This document shows, piece by piece, positions 18,976 to 28,340 of a DNA stretch of 64,000 bases (positions are counted from its first letter, which is position 1; each line of letters opens with the position of its first letter). The translations under genes were made by a program, and so were the position numbers. The notes under the pieces were generated by a model. That model saw only the letters and a program-made list of their open reading frames with translations, had not been told where the DNA came from and searched no databases. Source of the stretch: Sphingomonas sp. CCH21-G11 (GTDB lineage: Bacteria > Pseudomonadota > Alphaproteobacteria > Sphingomonadales > Sphingomonadaceae); NCBI RefSeq assembly GCF_001555965.1, contig NZ_LSHX01000019.1:38532-102531 (forward strand). Direction: 5' to 3'.

Positions 18976-19462
18976 ACGCCACACGTCGTCGCGGGCGAAG
19001 TTGCGGAAGTTGCGGGCTGTGCGATGTTCGTTCGGGGTGCGCGCAAAGCGTGGGCGCGCTTCGACTTCGGTCGGAGCGAACGTGGATCCATTGACGCCGA
19101 AAGATCGCTGGGCCGGGGCATCGCGACGGGTCTGGCTGACGACGGGCGAGTAGGACAGCCTTTCACGGGCAGGATGACGGCTGATTAAGGCGCGCTCCAG
19201 AGAGTCTGTTTGGCCGCACCCATTTGGTTGCCGAAAGCCCGGAATTTCCCGTCACCCCGGCCCTATGCCGGGGTCCACCGCGCCGCGAAGCGCCGTCGCG
19301 CGCCGGTTGGAGGCGGGCCAATGTGCATGGGGCAAGGGAAGCGCGCCGATCATGGACCGTGCGGGTTGCACGGTGGACCCCGGCACGAGGCCGGGGTGAC
19401 GAGGAGAAAGGGGGGTTCCCCCTTCCCGGTCAGCGTCTCAGGATGAGCGGGTCAATGACGTT
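18976..19462. other. gene-free convergent intergenic region
   Basis: These 487 nt lie between convergent genes. I see no open frame with a plausible start or family. The right half is occupied by the inverted repeat at 19250-19401. The left half shows nothing I can name. Confidence 0.6.
19250..19401. repeat. long inverted repeat, CACCCCGG type
   Basis: Two 31-nt arms (19250-19280 and 19371-19401) are near-perfect reverse complements: the only differences are in the three or four bases at the middle of the arm. Each arm is itself a small palindrome, CACCCCGG and CCGGGGT around a short loop. The 90-nt spacer is unrelated to any gene. A relative with the same core occurs at 58030-58112. Confidence 0.75.
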
Positions 19463-19675
19463 TCACCGTACCCTGATCCCCCAGCGCCGCGCTTCCTCGA
19501 CCAGCATCACCGGCACGCCGTTGCGGATCGGGAAGGCGAGGCCCGCGGCGTCGGACACCAGTTCGTCGCGCGCGGAATCGTGGCGCAGCGGGGTGCGGGT
19601 CACCGGGCAGACCAGGATCGACAGCAGCCAGGGATCAAGCGGCGCATCCGTCCCCGGCGCGGCGCCCCCGTTCAT
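19463..19675 (-). CDS. Trm112 family protein (UPF0434)
   Basis: A 70-residue protein of the Trm112/UPF0434 family. The core reads [17 protein letters not shown] followed by [18 protein letters not shown]. In eukaryotes and archaea Trm112 activates methyltransferases; the bacterial short forms have no settled role. Only one cysteine of the zinc site remains, as is usual for these bacterial forms. Its start overlaps the stop of the LON-domain gene (ATGA), and it is the last gene of a three-gene unit with the thioredoxin gene. Confidence 0.88.
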   Translation of the reverse strand: MNGGAAPGTDAPLDPWLLSILVCPVTRTPLRHDSARDELVSDAAGLAFPIRNGVPVMLVEEARRWGIRVR

Positions 19676-20280
19676 TGCAGCGTCGCGGCGCCGTCGTCGC
19701 CGTAACGACCGAAGAACTGCATGAGCTGGACGATCAGCTCGGCGCGCGCCGACAGCGAGTGGGCCTCCAGCAGTGCCTGTTTCGACGCGATGTCGAATGG
19801 TGCGATCTGGGCAATGCCGTTGACCAGTGCCTCGTCGTCGAGCCGCCCGACCGCTTCCCAGTCGACCGCATAGCCCTGGGCCTCCGCGAATCGGCGCGAT
19901 TCGAGCTCGAGCGACGACCGCTCGCCCAGCGCCAGCGATTCATCGGCACCGACCGGCTCCAGCTCGGCCTCGACCTGGCGAAAGGGGGTCGCAACGTCGA
20001 GCTCGCGCAGGATGCGGAAGCGCGCGGTGCCCTGGAGCACGATGTCGTAGCGGCCGTCGGCCAGCGCCTCGACATCGATGATCTGGCCGAGGCAGCCGAC
20101 CTCGAACAGCGGCGGCGGCTCGCCCGGTCCGCGCGGCTGGACCATCCCGATGCGCCGGTCGCGGGCAAGCGCGTCGCTGACCAGCGCGCGATAGCGCGGT
20201 TCGAAGATATGTAGCGGCAGGTGCATGCGCGGGAACAGGAGCGCGCCGCCCAGCGGAAAGACCGAGATGCGCTGGCTCAT
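19672..20280 (-). CDS. LON peptidase substrate-binding domain protein
   Basis: A 202-residue protein made only of the N-terminal (PUA-like) substrate-binding domain of Lon protease, with no ATPase or peptidase part. The signatures are [29 protein letters not shown] at the N-terminus, in typical order, and [19 protein letters not shown]. Stand-alone domains of this kind are widespread and their function is unproved. The ATG at 20280 overlaps the stop of the thioredoxin gene, and its own stop overlaps the Trm112 start, so all three are probably coupled. Confidence 0.9.
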   Translation of the reverse strand: MSQRISVFPLGGALLFPRMHLPLHIFEPRYRALVSDALARDRRIGMVQPRGPGEPPPLFEVGCLGQIIDVEALADGRYDIVLQGTARFRILRELDVATPFRQVEAELEPVGADESLALGERSSLELESRRFAEAQGYAVDWEAVGRLDDEALVNGIAQIAPFDIASKQALLEAHSLSARAELIVQLMQFFGRYGDDGAATLQ

Positions 20281-21188
20281 CCGAACAGGATCGCCGACAG
20301 GCGACGGCGCTGGGCGGAAACCCACGGATCCTCGAGCCCGACGACTTCGAACAGCTTGAGCAGCCGCTGGCGGGCGGCGCCATCATTCCATTCGCGCTCG
20401 GCGGCGATGATCGCGAGCAAAGTGTCGGCCGCGGCTTCGCGGTCGCCCGCCGCCATGTAACCGCCGGCCAGTTCATAACGCAGCGCGAGATCGTCGGGCG
20501 CGGCCGCCGAACGCCGGGCGAGCGCGGCAAGGTCGTCGACCGGCTGCGCCTCACGCGCCAGCGACAATGCGGCACGCGCGCGATCGACCTCGGGTGCCCT
20601 GGCGGCTTCGTCGGGAAGCTCGGCGAGCGCGGCCTCCGCCTCATCGAACCGGCCGAGCAGCACGAGCGCGCGCGCCCGGCCCGATGCGACCGCGGGGTCG
20701 GCGGGTGCCATGTCGGCGATCTGGTCGAAGATCGCGAGCGCACGTTCGCCGTCGCCGCCGGCCAGCACATCCTCCCCCATCGCGATCAGCGGCTCGATCT
20801 CGGCTTCGACCGACGCGGCCTCGCTTTGCACGGGCAGCTGGCGCAGCAGCTGGTCGAGCATCGCCTTCAGCTGCGATTCGGTGCGCGCGGGCGTCAGGTC
20901 GGCGACGAGCTGGCCCTGGAACATCGCATAGACGGTCGGAATCGAGCGGATCTGGAATTGCGCGGCGATGAACTGGTTCTTGTCGGTATCGATCTTGGCG
21001 AGCACGACGCCCTTGCCGGCATAGTCGGCGGCGACCTTCTCCAGCACGGGGGCCAGCGCCTTGCACGGCCCGCACCATTCCGCCCAGAAATCGATGATGA
21101 CGAGTTGCGTCATCGACGGTTCGACGACGTCGCGGCGGAAATTCTCGACCGCCTCGCGTTCGGCGGCGGACATGCCCAGCGTAGCCAA
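20277..21188 (-). CDS. thioredoxin-TPR co-chaperone (YbbN/CnoX-like)
   Basis: A 303-residue protein with an N-terminal thioredoxin domain carrying WCGPC, so unlike E. coli YbbN (SxxC) it should be redox-active. A C-terminal helical repeat region (about residues 125-303) follows, like YbbN/CnoX, which passes oxidatively damaged proteins to chaperones. I chose the TTG at 21188 because GGGAG lies 6 nt upstream and the product begins MATLGMSAAERE, similar to relatives. The ATG at 21173 is the alternative. It heads the unit with the LON-domain and Trm112 genes. Confidence 0.87.
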   Translation of the reverse strand: MATLGMSAAEREAVENFRRDVVEPSMTQLVIIDFWAEWCGPCKALAPVLEKVAADYAGKGVVLAKIDTDKNQFIAAQFQIRSIPTVYAMFQGQLVADLTPARTESQLKAMLDQLLRQLPVQSEAASVEAEIEPLIAMGEDVLAGGDGERALAIFDQIADMAPADPAVASGRARALVLLGRFDEAEAALAELPDEAARAPEVDRARAALSLAREAQPVDDLAALARRSAAAPDDLALRYELAGGYMAAGDREAAADTLLAIIAAEREWNDGAARQRLLKLFEVVGLEDPWVSAQRRRLSAILFG

Positions 21189-21289
21189 GAGACACTCCCT
21201 TGCGGATGATTGCGGTGAATTGCGGCAACGCCCCATGTGGGCGCATCGCCGCGCCAAGCCAAGCCCTTTTGCCGAATCGCACCGGGGGG

Positions 21290-21318
21290 TTGCGGACCCC
21301 GGCGACCGATGCTAGAGG
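21290..21318 (+). promoter_or_regulatory. putative tRNA-Gly promoter
   Basis: TTGCGG (21290-21295), a 17-nt spacer and TAGAGG (21313-21318) lie 53 nt before the tRNA. The match to consensus is moderate. Confidence 0.35.
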
Positions 21319-21371
21319 CCGCCGCCTTGACGGAGCCGGTCGGCCACGCCACCGGACACCCAAGCGCCAGA

Positions 21372-21446
21372 GCGGGCGTAGCTCAGGGGTAGAGCACAAC
21401 CTTGCCAAGGTTGGGGTCGAGGGTTCGAATCCCTTCGCCCGCTCCA
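21372..21446 (+). tRNA. tRNA-Gly (GCC anticodon)
   Basis: A 75-nt cloverleaf with encoded CCA. The acceptor stem is GCGGGCG/CGCCCGC, the D arm GCTC/GAGC, the anticodon stem CAACC/GGTTG around TTGCCAA with anticodon GCC at 21404-21406, and the T arm GAGGG-TTCGAAT-CCCTT (one G-T pair). All stems pair. Confidence 0.97.
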
Positions 21447-21577
21447 GGATTTTTCATGACTTGCCGGAAATTCTTCCCCGCCGGGGGCTCGCCTGTGCAC
21501 AGGCACCCGCGTGCCAGTCGGCGCGCGGATGCCCGGCGGATTGCGGTGCCGGGCCGGGCAGCAGCCCCCGGCCGCGA

Positions 21578-22912
21578 TCACGCCCCCTGATCGATCGTCC
21601 GGCCCTTGGTTTCCGGAAACAGGCGCGCGACGAGCAGCGACTGGAGCAGCATGAAGCCGGCAAAGGCGAAGAAGGGCGCGGCGGCCGAGGCGGCGGCGAT
21701 CGGCGGATAGACCCAGGCGATCAGCGCGTTGAGCAGCCAGTGCGTCCCCGCACCCAGCGCCGCCCCCTGGGCGCGCACCGGTTGCGGGAAGATTTCGGAC
21801 AGATAGACCCAGATCACCGCGCCCTGGCTGAGCCCGAACGACAGGATGAACAGGACCAGCGACGGCAGCAGCAGCGCCGGGCCGAGCCACCCGGCCTGGA
21901 CGAGGCCGGTCAGCAGCAGCGCCACCGCGCAGCCCAGCCCGCCTGCGACGAGCAGCGCCTTGCGCCCCGCCCGGTCGATCAGCGCCATGCCGAGCAGCGT
22001 GGCGACCAGGTTGCACAGCCCGATCGCCACCGCCTGACGATCGGCCGACAGGCTGCTAAATCCCGCCGCGGTGAAGACGTCGTTCAGATAATAGAGGATC
22101 GCATTGATCCCCGAGAGCTGGTTGAAGCTGGCGAGCCCGATCGCGAGCAGGATCGGGCGGCGATGCCGCCGGAAGCTCAACGGCTCGCGCGCCGGGCTCG
22201 CCGGCGCGTCCTGCCGGGTGGCAATCTCGATACCGAGGCGTGCGGCATGGGCATGCCCCTCCTCGACCCGGCCGCGGCCGATCAGCCAGCGCGGGCTGGT
22301 CGGCATCACCAGGGTCATCGCCAGCAGCAATGCCGCGGGGGCGACCGCGACCCCGAGCTTCCACCGCCAGACCGTCTCGGCCCCCGTCTGCGCCAGCAGC
22401 GCGTTCGACGCGTAGGCGGCAAGGATGCCGATGACGATGCAGAGCTGAAATGTCCCGACCAGCCGGCCGCGCAGCCGAGCGGGCGCCAGTTCGCTGATAT
22501 AGACCGGTGCCAGCACCGAGGACGCGCCGATGGCGAGCCCGCCGATCAGGCGGGCGGCGGCAAAGGTGCGCTCGTCCCCCGCCAGGGCGGACGCAAGCGC
22601 GGAACCGAGATAGAGCAGCGCGGTGACCGCGAGCATCGCCCGGCTGCCGAAGCGATCGCCCAGCGGGCCGGCGACGAACGCGCCGACCAGCGTACCCCAC
22701 AGCGCGATCGACACCGCGAACCCCAGCGCCGCGGGCGTCAGCTCGAACACGCGCACAAGGTCCTTGGTCACCCCGGCGATGACCGCGGTGTCGAAGCCGA
22801 ACAGCAGTCCCGAAATCGCGGCGGCGGCGATGCCGAGCTTCACGCGCAGCGATATTGGCCCGGCCGGCCCCGCATCGGTCGGGGCAGCTGGGTGGACGGG
22901 ATCGACAATCAT
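21578..22912 (-). CDS. sugar porter family MFS transporter
   Basis: A 444-residue inner-membrane sugar symporter with twelve predicted helices. Sugar-porter signatures are present: GLLFGFDTAVIAG in helix 1, GDRFGSR in loop 2-3, PTSPRWLIGRGR after helix 6, a QLSGINAILYYLND motif at helix 7, and FPETKGRT near the end. The XylE/GalP/AraE-type family takes up pentoses and hexoses with protons. It is the last gene of the operon that starts at 31528, and its ATG overlaps the stop of the esterase gene. It probably imports a monosaccharide released by the glycosidases of this region. Confidence 0.93.
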   Translation of the reverse strand: MIVDPVHPAAPTDAGPAGPISLRVKLGIAAAAISGLLFGFDTAVIAGVTKDLVRVFELTPAALGFAVSIALWGTLVGAFVAGPLGDRFGSRAMLAVTALLYLGSALASALAGDERTFAAARLIGGLAIGASSVLAPVYISELAPARLRGRLVGTFQLCIVIGILAAYASNALLAQTGAETVWRWKLGVAVAPAALLLAMTLVMPTSPRWLIGRGRVEEGHAHAARLGIEIATRQDAPASPAREPLSFRRHRRPILLAIGLASFNQLSGINAILYYLNDVFTAAGFSSLSADRQAVAIGLCNLVATLLGMALIDRAGRKALLVAGGLGCAVALLLTGLVQAGWLGPALLLPSLVLFILSFGLSQGAVIWVYLSEIFPQPVRAQGAALGAGTHWLLNALIAWVYPPIAAASAAAPFFAFAGFMLLQSLLVARLFPETKGRTIDQGA

Positions 22913-23979
22913 GAATCGCCTTTCAGCGCGAGGGCGGTGGTGACGACCGTTTCGGCAAGCGCCTGATGGTCGCGAGCGGACGGATGGCGGTTGCAGCCGG
23001 CGAGCGTGAGGTCCGGAAAGCGCACGACGGCCCGCCGCAACGGGCGAAGCGCCTCGGCGATCTGGTCGACATCGGCCGCGAAGCGGGGACCGGCCATCAG
23101 GATGAAGCGCGCGCGGGGATGGGCGGCGTGCAGCCGTCCGACGAACGCGACATAACGCGCGCGATAGGCGCGGCGCAGGGCGGCCTCGTCGGCCCACGCC
23201 TCCCCCGCGCGCAGCGGGGTCGAGAAATCGTTGGTGCCCAGATTGACGACGATGAGCGCGGGGGAGGGTCGCGGCGCACCACGGTCGCCGGCCACGCCGG
23301 GCACAGCCCGGTCGTACAGGTCGGGCATCGCCTGAAACGGATGCCCGCCGTCGTAATTGCGCACCATGCCGCGACCGGAGACCGCGACGATGCGATAATC
23401 CATGTCGAGCCGGGCGGCGGCGAGCGGACCGAAGGCCGAGCCGGTGTCGGTGGCGGCGAACACCTCGGCATCGTTGCAGCGCGCCTGTTCCAGCCGGTTG
23501 CCGTAGCCGACGGTGAACGAATCGCCGATGAATTCCACGACCGGGCGGGCGGCGCGCGGCGCCAGCGGCACCGTCGCGCCGCTTGCGAAGAACCCGCCGA
23601 ACCGCGAGCCCGCGCCGCGCGCTTCGGTAACCTGTTCCAGCCGGATGACGTGATCGCCCGCCGGCAAGCCGCGCAGCCGCGCGACATGCCGCCCGGGGGC
23701 CTTCAGCAGCCGGACCTCGGCCCCGTCGACGCGCAGGCGCAGCCACTGCGTCGGCGCGTCGACGCGGAGGTCGATCGCCGTGCCGCGAAAGCGCCCCTCG
23801 AACCACGCCCCCGGCCAGCCAAAGGCGCGCCAGCCGGCCGCGTCGGCCCGCTCGCCCCCGATCGCATATGCGGGGACCGCGCGGCCAGGCGCATCGGCAC
23901 CGCCGAGAAGCAAGGCGACGGCAGCCAGCGACAGGGCGGCCCTGCCGAGCGCGCGATCAGGCCCCCGCCCGCCGGTCAT
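22909..23979 (-). CDS. secreted SGNH esterase, CE2-like
   Basis: A 356-residue exported protein with a signal peptide over about residues 1-35. Residues about 40-140 look like a beta-sandwich and 145-350 like an SGNH hydrolase. Block I is EFIGDSFTVGYGN with the nucleophile serine, block III is LGTNDFS, and the C-terminal block with catalytic His is RHPSARDHQ. A small jelly-roll before the SGNH domain is the arrangement of carbohydrate esterase family 2, which removes acetyl groups from xylan or mannan. Its start overlaps the stop of the GH2 gene and its stop overlaps the MFS start. Confidence 0.85.
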   Translation of the reverse strand: MTGGRGPDRALGRAALSLAAVALLLGGADAPGRAVPAYAIGGERADAAGWRAFGWPGAWFEGRFRGTAIDLRVDAPTQWLRLRVDGAEVRLLKAPGRHVARLRGLPAGDHVIRLEQVTEARGAGSRFGGFFASGATVPLAPRAARPVVEFIGDSFTVGYGNRLEQARCNDAEVFAATDTGSAFGPLAAARLDMDYRIVAVSGRGMVRNYDGGHPFQAMPDLYDRAVPGVAGDRGAPRPSPALIVVNLGTNDFSTPLRAGEAWADEAALRRAYRARYVAFVGRLHAAHPRARFILMAGPRFAADVDQIAEALRPLRRAVVRFPDLTLAGCNRHPSARDHQALAETVVTTALALKGDS

Positions 23980-26900
23980 TGCTCGCCCGGACGGGTCGTG
24001 CCGTCGGTTCGCGCGGGAAGCGACAGGTCGACGGCCGCATCGGCCACGTTCCAGCCCCGGACGCGAACCGCGGCGGGCGGCGCGCCGCTTTCGGGCCAGG
24101 CGATGCCGACCGTCCGCGTCTCGCCCGGAAACAGGGTCAGGTAATTGTCGTCATAATAGGCGGGCAGGATCCGCCCGCCATCGGCATCGACGAGCGTCAG
24201 CTTTACCTGGAGCGCGGGAACGGTCGACTCGTTGCGGATCGCCACGACGGCCCGCGCCGCGCCGGGCGCGGGCGGCGGCGCATCGAACGACAGGTGCGCG
24301 CGCGGCATGTCGTTGAGCGATCGAAGCGCCGCATCGGAGCCGGTGCGCCAGTAATCGTTGCGCGACACGATCCGCGGATCCCCCGCCCGTCGCAGTTCGA
24401 GGCGAACCAGCTCCACCTCGCCCGCCGCGAGCTTCGGCAGCGTGGCGTCGGCGAGCGGCCGGGTCGCCGACGCGGGGACGTCGGTCGCGAACTGGCGCTC
24501 CGACAACGGCCGCCCGTCGAGACCCAAGCGCCGGACGGTCACCTGTGCCCCCGCAAGCGCAGTCGGCAGGCTGTTGACGACCGCCACCGCATCCTCGGGC
24601 TGGTTCAGCTGGACATGGACGGGCTCCGCCGCCGACTTGATCGCGTAGAAGCTGGCGTGCGTATCATAGTCATGGCTCAGCATCTGCCATTCGGTGCTCG
24701 GCCACGCCGGCTGGGTCATCCACAGGAGCCGCCCGGAATTGCGGGTGAACAGGCGCGCGTTCATCCCCTCGAAAATCGCGCGATGCGATTCGAAGTTGAG
24801 CAGCTGGGCCTTGCGCTCGAAGTCCTCGAGATCGGCGGGCGCGCCCAGCCGCTCGGTCATCGCGGCCATGAAGCCCGCGACGCTGCCGCCCCGCGCACTA
24901 TGCCAGTCGTGATAGGCCCAGCTGTCGTTCGGCGGCCACTGGTCGGCCGCGGGCACCATCGCCCGGAACGCCTCCAGCGTCGGGAAGGAGGGGGTGCCGA
25001 CCTCGGTCGAGAAGCCCTGTGCGAGATCGGTGAAATAGCGTTCCGGGCGCTGATAGTCCCACGGGCCGCTGTCCGCCATGTTCACCGAACGCGAGTTGCC
25101 GGTGTAATATCGCGTGCCGTCGATCGTGCGGACCAGCGCCTCGAGCCCCTCGTTCAGGACCGGCGGCGGCACGCCTTCGTTGCGGCCTAGCCACAGGACG
25201 ATCGACGGATGATGGCGAAAGCGGCGGATCGTATCCTCCGCATTGGCCAGGAACAGCGCGGCGTCGCCGGGTTCGCCGTTATAATCCTGGGTGGAGATCC
25301 AGAAATCGTTGACGACCATGAGGCCATATTCGTCGGCGAGCGCGAACAGCGCCTCTTCCGTATTCTGTCCCACCCAGTTGCGGATCGTGTTGAGGTTGGC
25401 GTCGCGGTGCAGCCGGACATAGGGCTCGAGCCGCGCGCGATCGACCCGCTTCATCAGGTCGTCCATGCCCCAGTTCCCGCCCCGTACCGGGATTCGCACG
25501 CCGTTGACCCGCAGGATGAGATGCGGCGCGATGCCGTCCGCGGGCAACGCGCGCACCGCGGGCGACATCGCCGCATCGGGGCGCAACGACGCCGCCCAGC
25601 CGCCCGCGACCTTTCGGATGCCGCCATGACTGACATCGACGACGGCGCGATGATCGGCGCGCGTCGGGTGGAAGAGCACGCGCTGCAGCGCGCCGTCCGG
25701 CGCGACCAGCGACAGTTCGTATCCTACCTCGCGGATCCCGAAGCGGAGCTGCCTGCGATCGCTGCGCGTCGAGCCGGCGGGCGTCACCGCGATTGTCAGG
25801 TCGTGCAGGGTCGGCGCGCCGAAGCCGTTCGGCCACCACAGCGCGGGGTTGCGGATGCGCAGCGCCGGATGCGATGCCGGCGTCAGCGTCACGACCTGGT
25901 GTCCCGGCGCGACCGTGACGTCGGCCTCGATCCGCGCGGTGCCCGCCTGCACCTGAAGCCGCGCCGGCACCGGCGAGGCGGTGCGGTTCTCAAGCGGGAC
26001 CTCGACCGTCAGCTCGGCGACGCTGTTGTCGGGGAGCGGCAGGACGGTGCTGACGCTTGGATCGCCGATCGCGACGGGGCCCTGCGCCGCGATCACCACA
26101 TTCTGCCAGATGCCGGTATTGCGGTCGCGAACCGTGGGAATCCAGTCCCACCCTTCGCTGGCGACGAAAGTCGGCCCGTCGATCGTCATCGCCCCGCCAT
26201 TCTCGCCTGGGCCGGCCAGGACCGACTCCTCGTGCGGCAAACCGGGATGCGGTGGCGGCGAGATCCGGACCGCGAGCGCGTTGCGCCCCGCGCGTAGCAC
26301 ATCCGAGACATCGAACTGCCCGCGCCGGAACGCGCCCTTCACGGTGCCGAGCCGCACCCCGTTGAGCCAGATTTCGGCGGCGTAGTTGATTCCGTTGAAG
26401 GTGAGCGTCCTGAACGCCCCGCCGGTCAGCGCCGACGCGTCGAATTCGGTGCGATACCAATAGTCCTGCCGCGCGAGATGCTCGGGAATGGCGAGGTTGT
26501 TGAGGCCGATCGTCGGGTCGGGATAGATGCCCGCCGCGACCATCGCGGTCAGGACGGTGCCGGGCACCTGTGCGGGAATCCAGCCCCCGGCGTCGAACCC
26601 GACGCGTGCGATCGACGCCCCGCCGGCGGCGACATCGGGTGCAGGACGCAGCCTCCAGCCGTCCAGCTCCCACCGGTCGTCGCCGAGCGCGCGGATCGCC
26701 CCGCGCGCATCCGTGGCGGTGGCCGCAACACGCGTTACGGCGGGCGCCGGCGGCGCGCCGGCCGGTCGGGTCGCGGGCGGCTGGGGCACGGTCTGACCCA
26801 TTTGCTGCCGGGTCTGGAGCGGCCAGGCGGGGCTGCCCGATTCATATTGCCAGTCCTCGTCGGGCGTTGCGGCTTGCGCCGGCGCCGTGGCGGGTTCGCG

Positions 26901-27434
26901 GACACCACCGTGCAGGCTGAGCTGCGCCAGCCGCCCGGCAAAGCCCGAACCGTCGCGCGCGCGCGGGGCCGCCTGGATCACGCCGCTGATCGGCACCGAC
27001 GCGCCGATCACGGCCGCCTCACGCCCGTCGACGTGGAGCCGGACCGAACGGCCATCCGACGCGAGCGCCAGCGCGTGCCAGTGCCCCGGCCGCACCCTGG
27101 CGCTGGACCGGTGCAGCGTGTCGCCGATGCGCACGCCGAATACCGTACCGTCGATCACGATCGCGGCCGCCGGCGATGGCGACGCGCCCGGCAGGCGCAC
27201 GACGGTGGCGTCATTCGCGCCCGGCGCTTCGGCGCGAAGCTGCATTGTGAGCGTCCACGCCGCCAGCGGGGCGATCGCGGGCGCGGGCTGCGTCTCGATC
27301 CCGTCCGACGCCGGCGGAAAGCGGAGGTTGAACGGTCCGGCGACAACCCCGTCCGGCGCGCCGGAAGCGGGAATCGCGGTGCCGTCCAATGCCAGCGCCA
27401 AGAGCATCACCGTCAGCCGTGCACCCATCAACAT
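23976..27434 (-). CDS. large secreted GH2 family glycosidase with N-terminal LamG-like domain
   Basis: An 1152-residue exported enzyme. After a signal peptide, residues about 35-180 look like a concanavalin/LamG-type carbohydrate-binding domain (WHALALASDGRSVRLHVDG). A proline-rich linker leads to the GH2 architecture: galactose-binding-like sandwich, immunoglobulin-like domain, TIM barrel and C-terminal sandwiches. The acid/base is E753 in LGRNEG and the nucleophile is probably E811 in STEVGTPSFP. This resembles exo-beta-mannosidase and exo-glucosaminidase branches rather than LacZ. It follows the lactonase gene by 48 nt and overlaps the esterase start. Confidence 0.88.
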   Translation of the reverse strand: MLMGARLTVMLLALALDGTAIPASGAPDGVVAGPFNLRFPPASDGIETQPAPAIAPLAAWTLTMQLRAEAPGANDATVVRLPGASPSPAAAIVIDGTVFGVRIGDTLHRSSARVRPGHWHALALASDGRSVRLHVDGREAAVIGASVPISGVIQAAPRARDGSGFAGRLAQLSLHGGVREPATAPAQAATPDEDWQYESGSPAWPLQTRQQMGQTVPQPPATRPAGAPPAPAVTRVAATATDARGAIRALGDDRWELDGWRLRPAPDVAAGGASIARVGFDAGGWIPAQVPGTVLTAMVAAGIYPDPTIGLNNLAIPEHLARQDYWYRTEFDASALTGGAFRTLTFNGINYAAEIWLNGVRLGTVKGAFRRGQFDVSDVLRAGRNALAVRISPPPHPGLPHEESVLAGPGENGGAMTIDGPTFVASEGWDWIPTVRDRNTGIWQNVVIAAQGPVAIGDPSVSTVLPLPDNSVAELTVEVPLENRTASPVPARLQVQAGTARIEADVTVAPGHQVVTLTPASHPALRIRNPALWWPNGFGAPTLHDLTIAVTPAGSTRSDRRQLRFGIREVGYELSLVAPDGALQRVLFHPTRADHRAVVDVSHGGIRKVAGGWAASLRPDAAMSPAVRALPADGIAPHLILRVNGVRIPVRGGNWGMDDLMKRVDRARLEPYVRLHRDANLNTIRNWVGQNTEEALFALADEYGLMVVNDFWISTQDYNGEPGDAALFLANAEDTIRRFRHHPSIVLWLGRNEGVPPPVLNEGLEALVRTIDGTRYYTGNSRSVNMADSGPWDYQRPERYFTDLAQGFSTEVGTPSFPTLEAFRAMVPAADQWPPNDSWAYHDWHSARGGSVAGFMAAMTERLGAPADLEDFERKAQLLNFESHRAIFEGMNARLFTRNSGRLLWMTQPAWPSTEWQMLSHDYDTHASFYAIKSAAEPVHVQLNQPEDAVAVVNSLPTALAGAQVTVRRLGLDGRPLSERQFATDVPASATRPLADATLPKLAAGEVELVRLELRRAGDPRIVSRNDYWRTGSDAALRSLNDMPRAHLSFDAPPPAPGAARAVVAIRNESTVPALQVKLTLVDADGGRILPAYYDDNYLTLFPGETRTVGIAWPESGAPPAAVRVRGWNVADAAVDLSLPARTDGTTRPGEQ

Positions 27435-27482
27435 TGTCCTGATCCCTGGTCGAAAGTCGCGGTGTGGCGGGCCCGGGCGGCG

Positions 27483-28340
27483 CTAGCCGGCATAGCGGTT
27501 CGCCGGGACGCCGCGAACGCCTGGGTCAGCGCGGAAGATCGCGCCCGCCAGCGGCTCGTCGGGGCGGTCCTTGGCCGCGGTCGTGATGTAGAGCTGGTCG
27601 AGGTCGGCCCCGCCGAACGCGCAGTTGGTCACCCGCGACGCCGGCACCTCGATCGATCGCATCAGCGCGCCCGACGGATCGAAGCGGCTGACCCGGCCGC
27701 CATCCCAGTGGCACACCCACAGACAGTCGTCGGCATCGACGGTCATGCCGTCCGGTTTTCCCCAGCTCGGGTCGAAAGCGATGTGGACGGCGCAGGACGC
27801 GGTTCGCTGTGGATCGTCCAGCCGCAGCCGATAGACGAGGCCCAGCGGCGAATCGGCATGGTACAATAGCTGGCCGTCGCGACTGATCGCCGGGCCGTTG
27901 GGGACGGTATACCCCGTGTCGACCCGGACCGCATCACCCGCCGGATCGAAGCGGTAGAGCGCGCCGACGGGACGGTCCGCGGCGATGCGCATCGTCCCCG
28001 CCCAGATGTTGCCGTGCGCATCGGCGCAGGCGTCGTTCAGCCGCATCTCCGGTTCATCGAGGCCGAACGCGGCGAGCGGCGTGCACCGGAACGGGTCGAG
28101 ATCGATCACATGGACCCCCGACTGCAGTCCCGCGACGAAACCGGGCGCGCCCTCGCGTTCGATCACCCAGCCGATCATTTCGGGCACATCCCAGGACGCG
28201 AGCGGGGGCGACGACGCGGCGCGCCAGCGGTTGAGCCGCCGCCCGAGGATGTCGACCCAGTAGAAGGCGTCGTCACGCGCGGACCACCAGGCGCCCTCGC
28301 CCAGCAGGCTGCGCACCTCGCCCGAGACGACCTCGATCAT
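27483..28340 (-). CDS. SMP-30/gluconolactonase/LRE family sugar lactonase
   Basis: A 285-residue cytoplasmic six-bladed propeller that opens aldono- or aldarolactones. Family signatures are LGEGAWWSARDDAFYWVDI at the start with the metal-ligand Glu, RLNDACADAHGNIWAGTM, VPNGPAISRDGQLLYHADS and KPDGMTVDADDCLWVCHWDGG with the catalytic Asp. It lies between genes for a FucP-type permease and the GH2 enzyme and overlaps the permease stop (ATGA). Together with the SDR and the dehydratase it fits an oxidative sugar-acid pathway, acting after the dehydrogenase. Confidence 0.92.
   Translation of the reverse strand: MIEVVSGEVRSLLGEGAWWSARDDAFYWVDILGRRLNRWRAASSPPLASWDVPEMIGWVIEREGAPGFVAGLQSGVHVIDLDPFRCTPLAAFGLDEPEMRLNDACADAHGNIWAGTMRIAADRPVGALYRFDPAGDAVRVDTGYTVPNGPAISRDGQLLYHADSPLGLVYRLRLDDPQRTASCAVHIAFDPSWGKPDGMTVDADDCLWVCHWDGGRVSRFDPSGALMRSIEVPASRVTNCAFGGADLDQLYITTAAKDRPDEPLAGAIFRADPGVRGVPANRYAG

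Noticed and set aside
19210..19446. Short plus-strand frame across the inverted repeat at 19250-19401
   Set aside because: The frame is formed by the repeat itself, has no ribosome binding site and encodes a low-complexity product.
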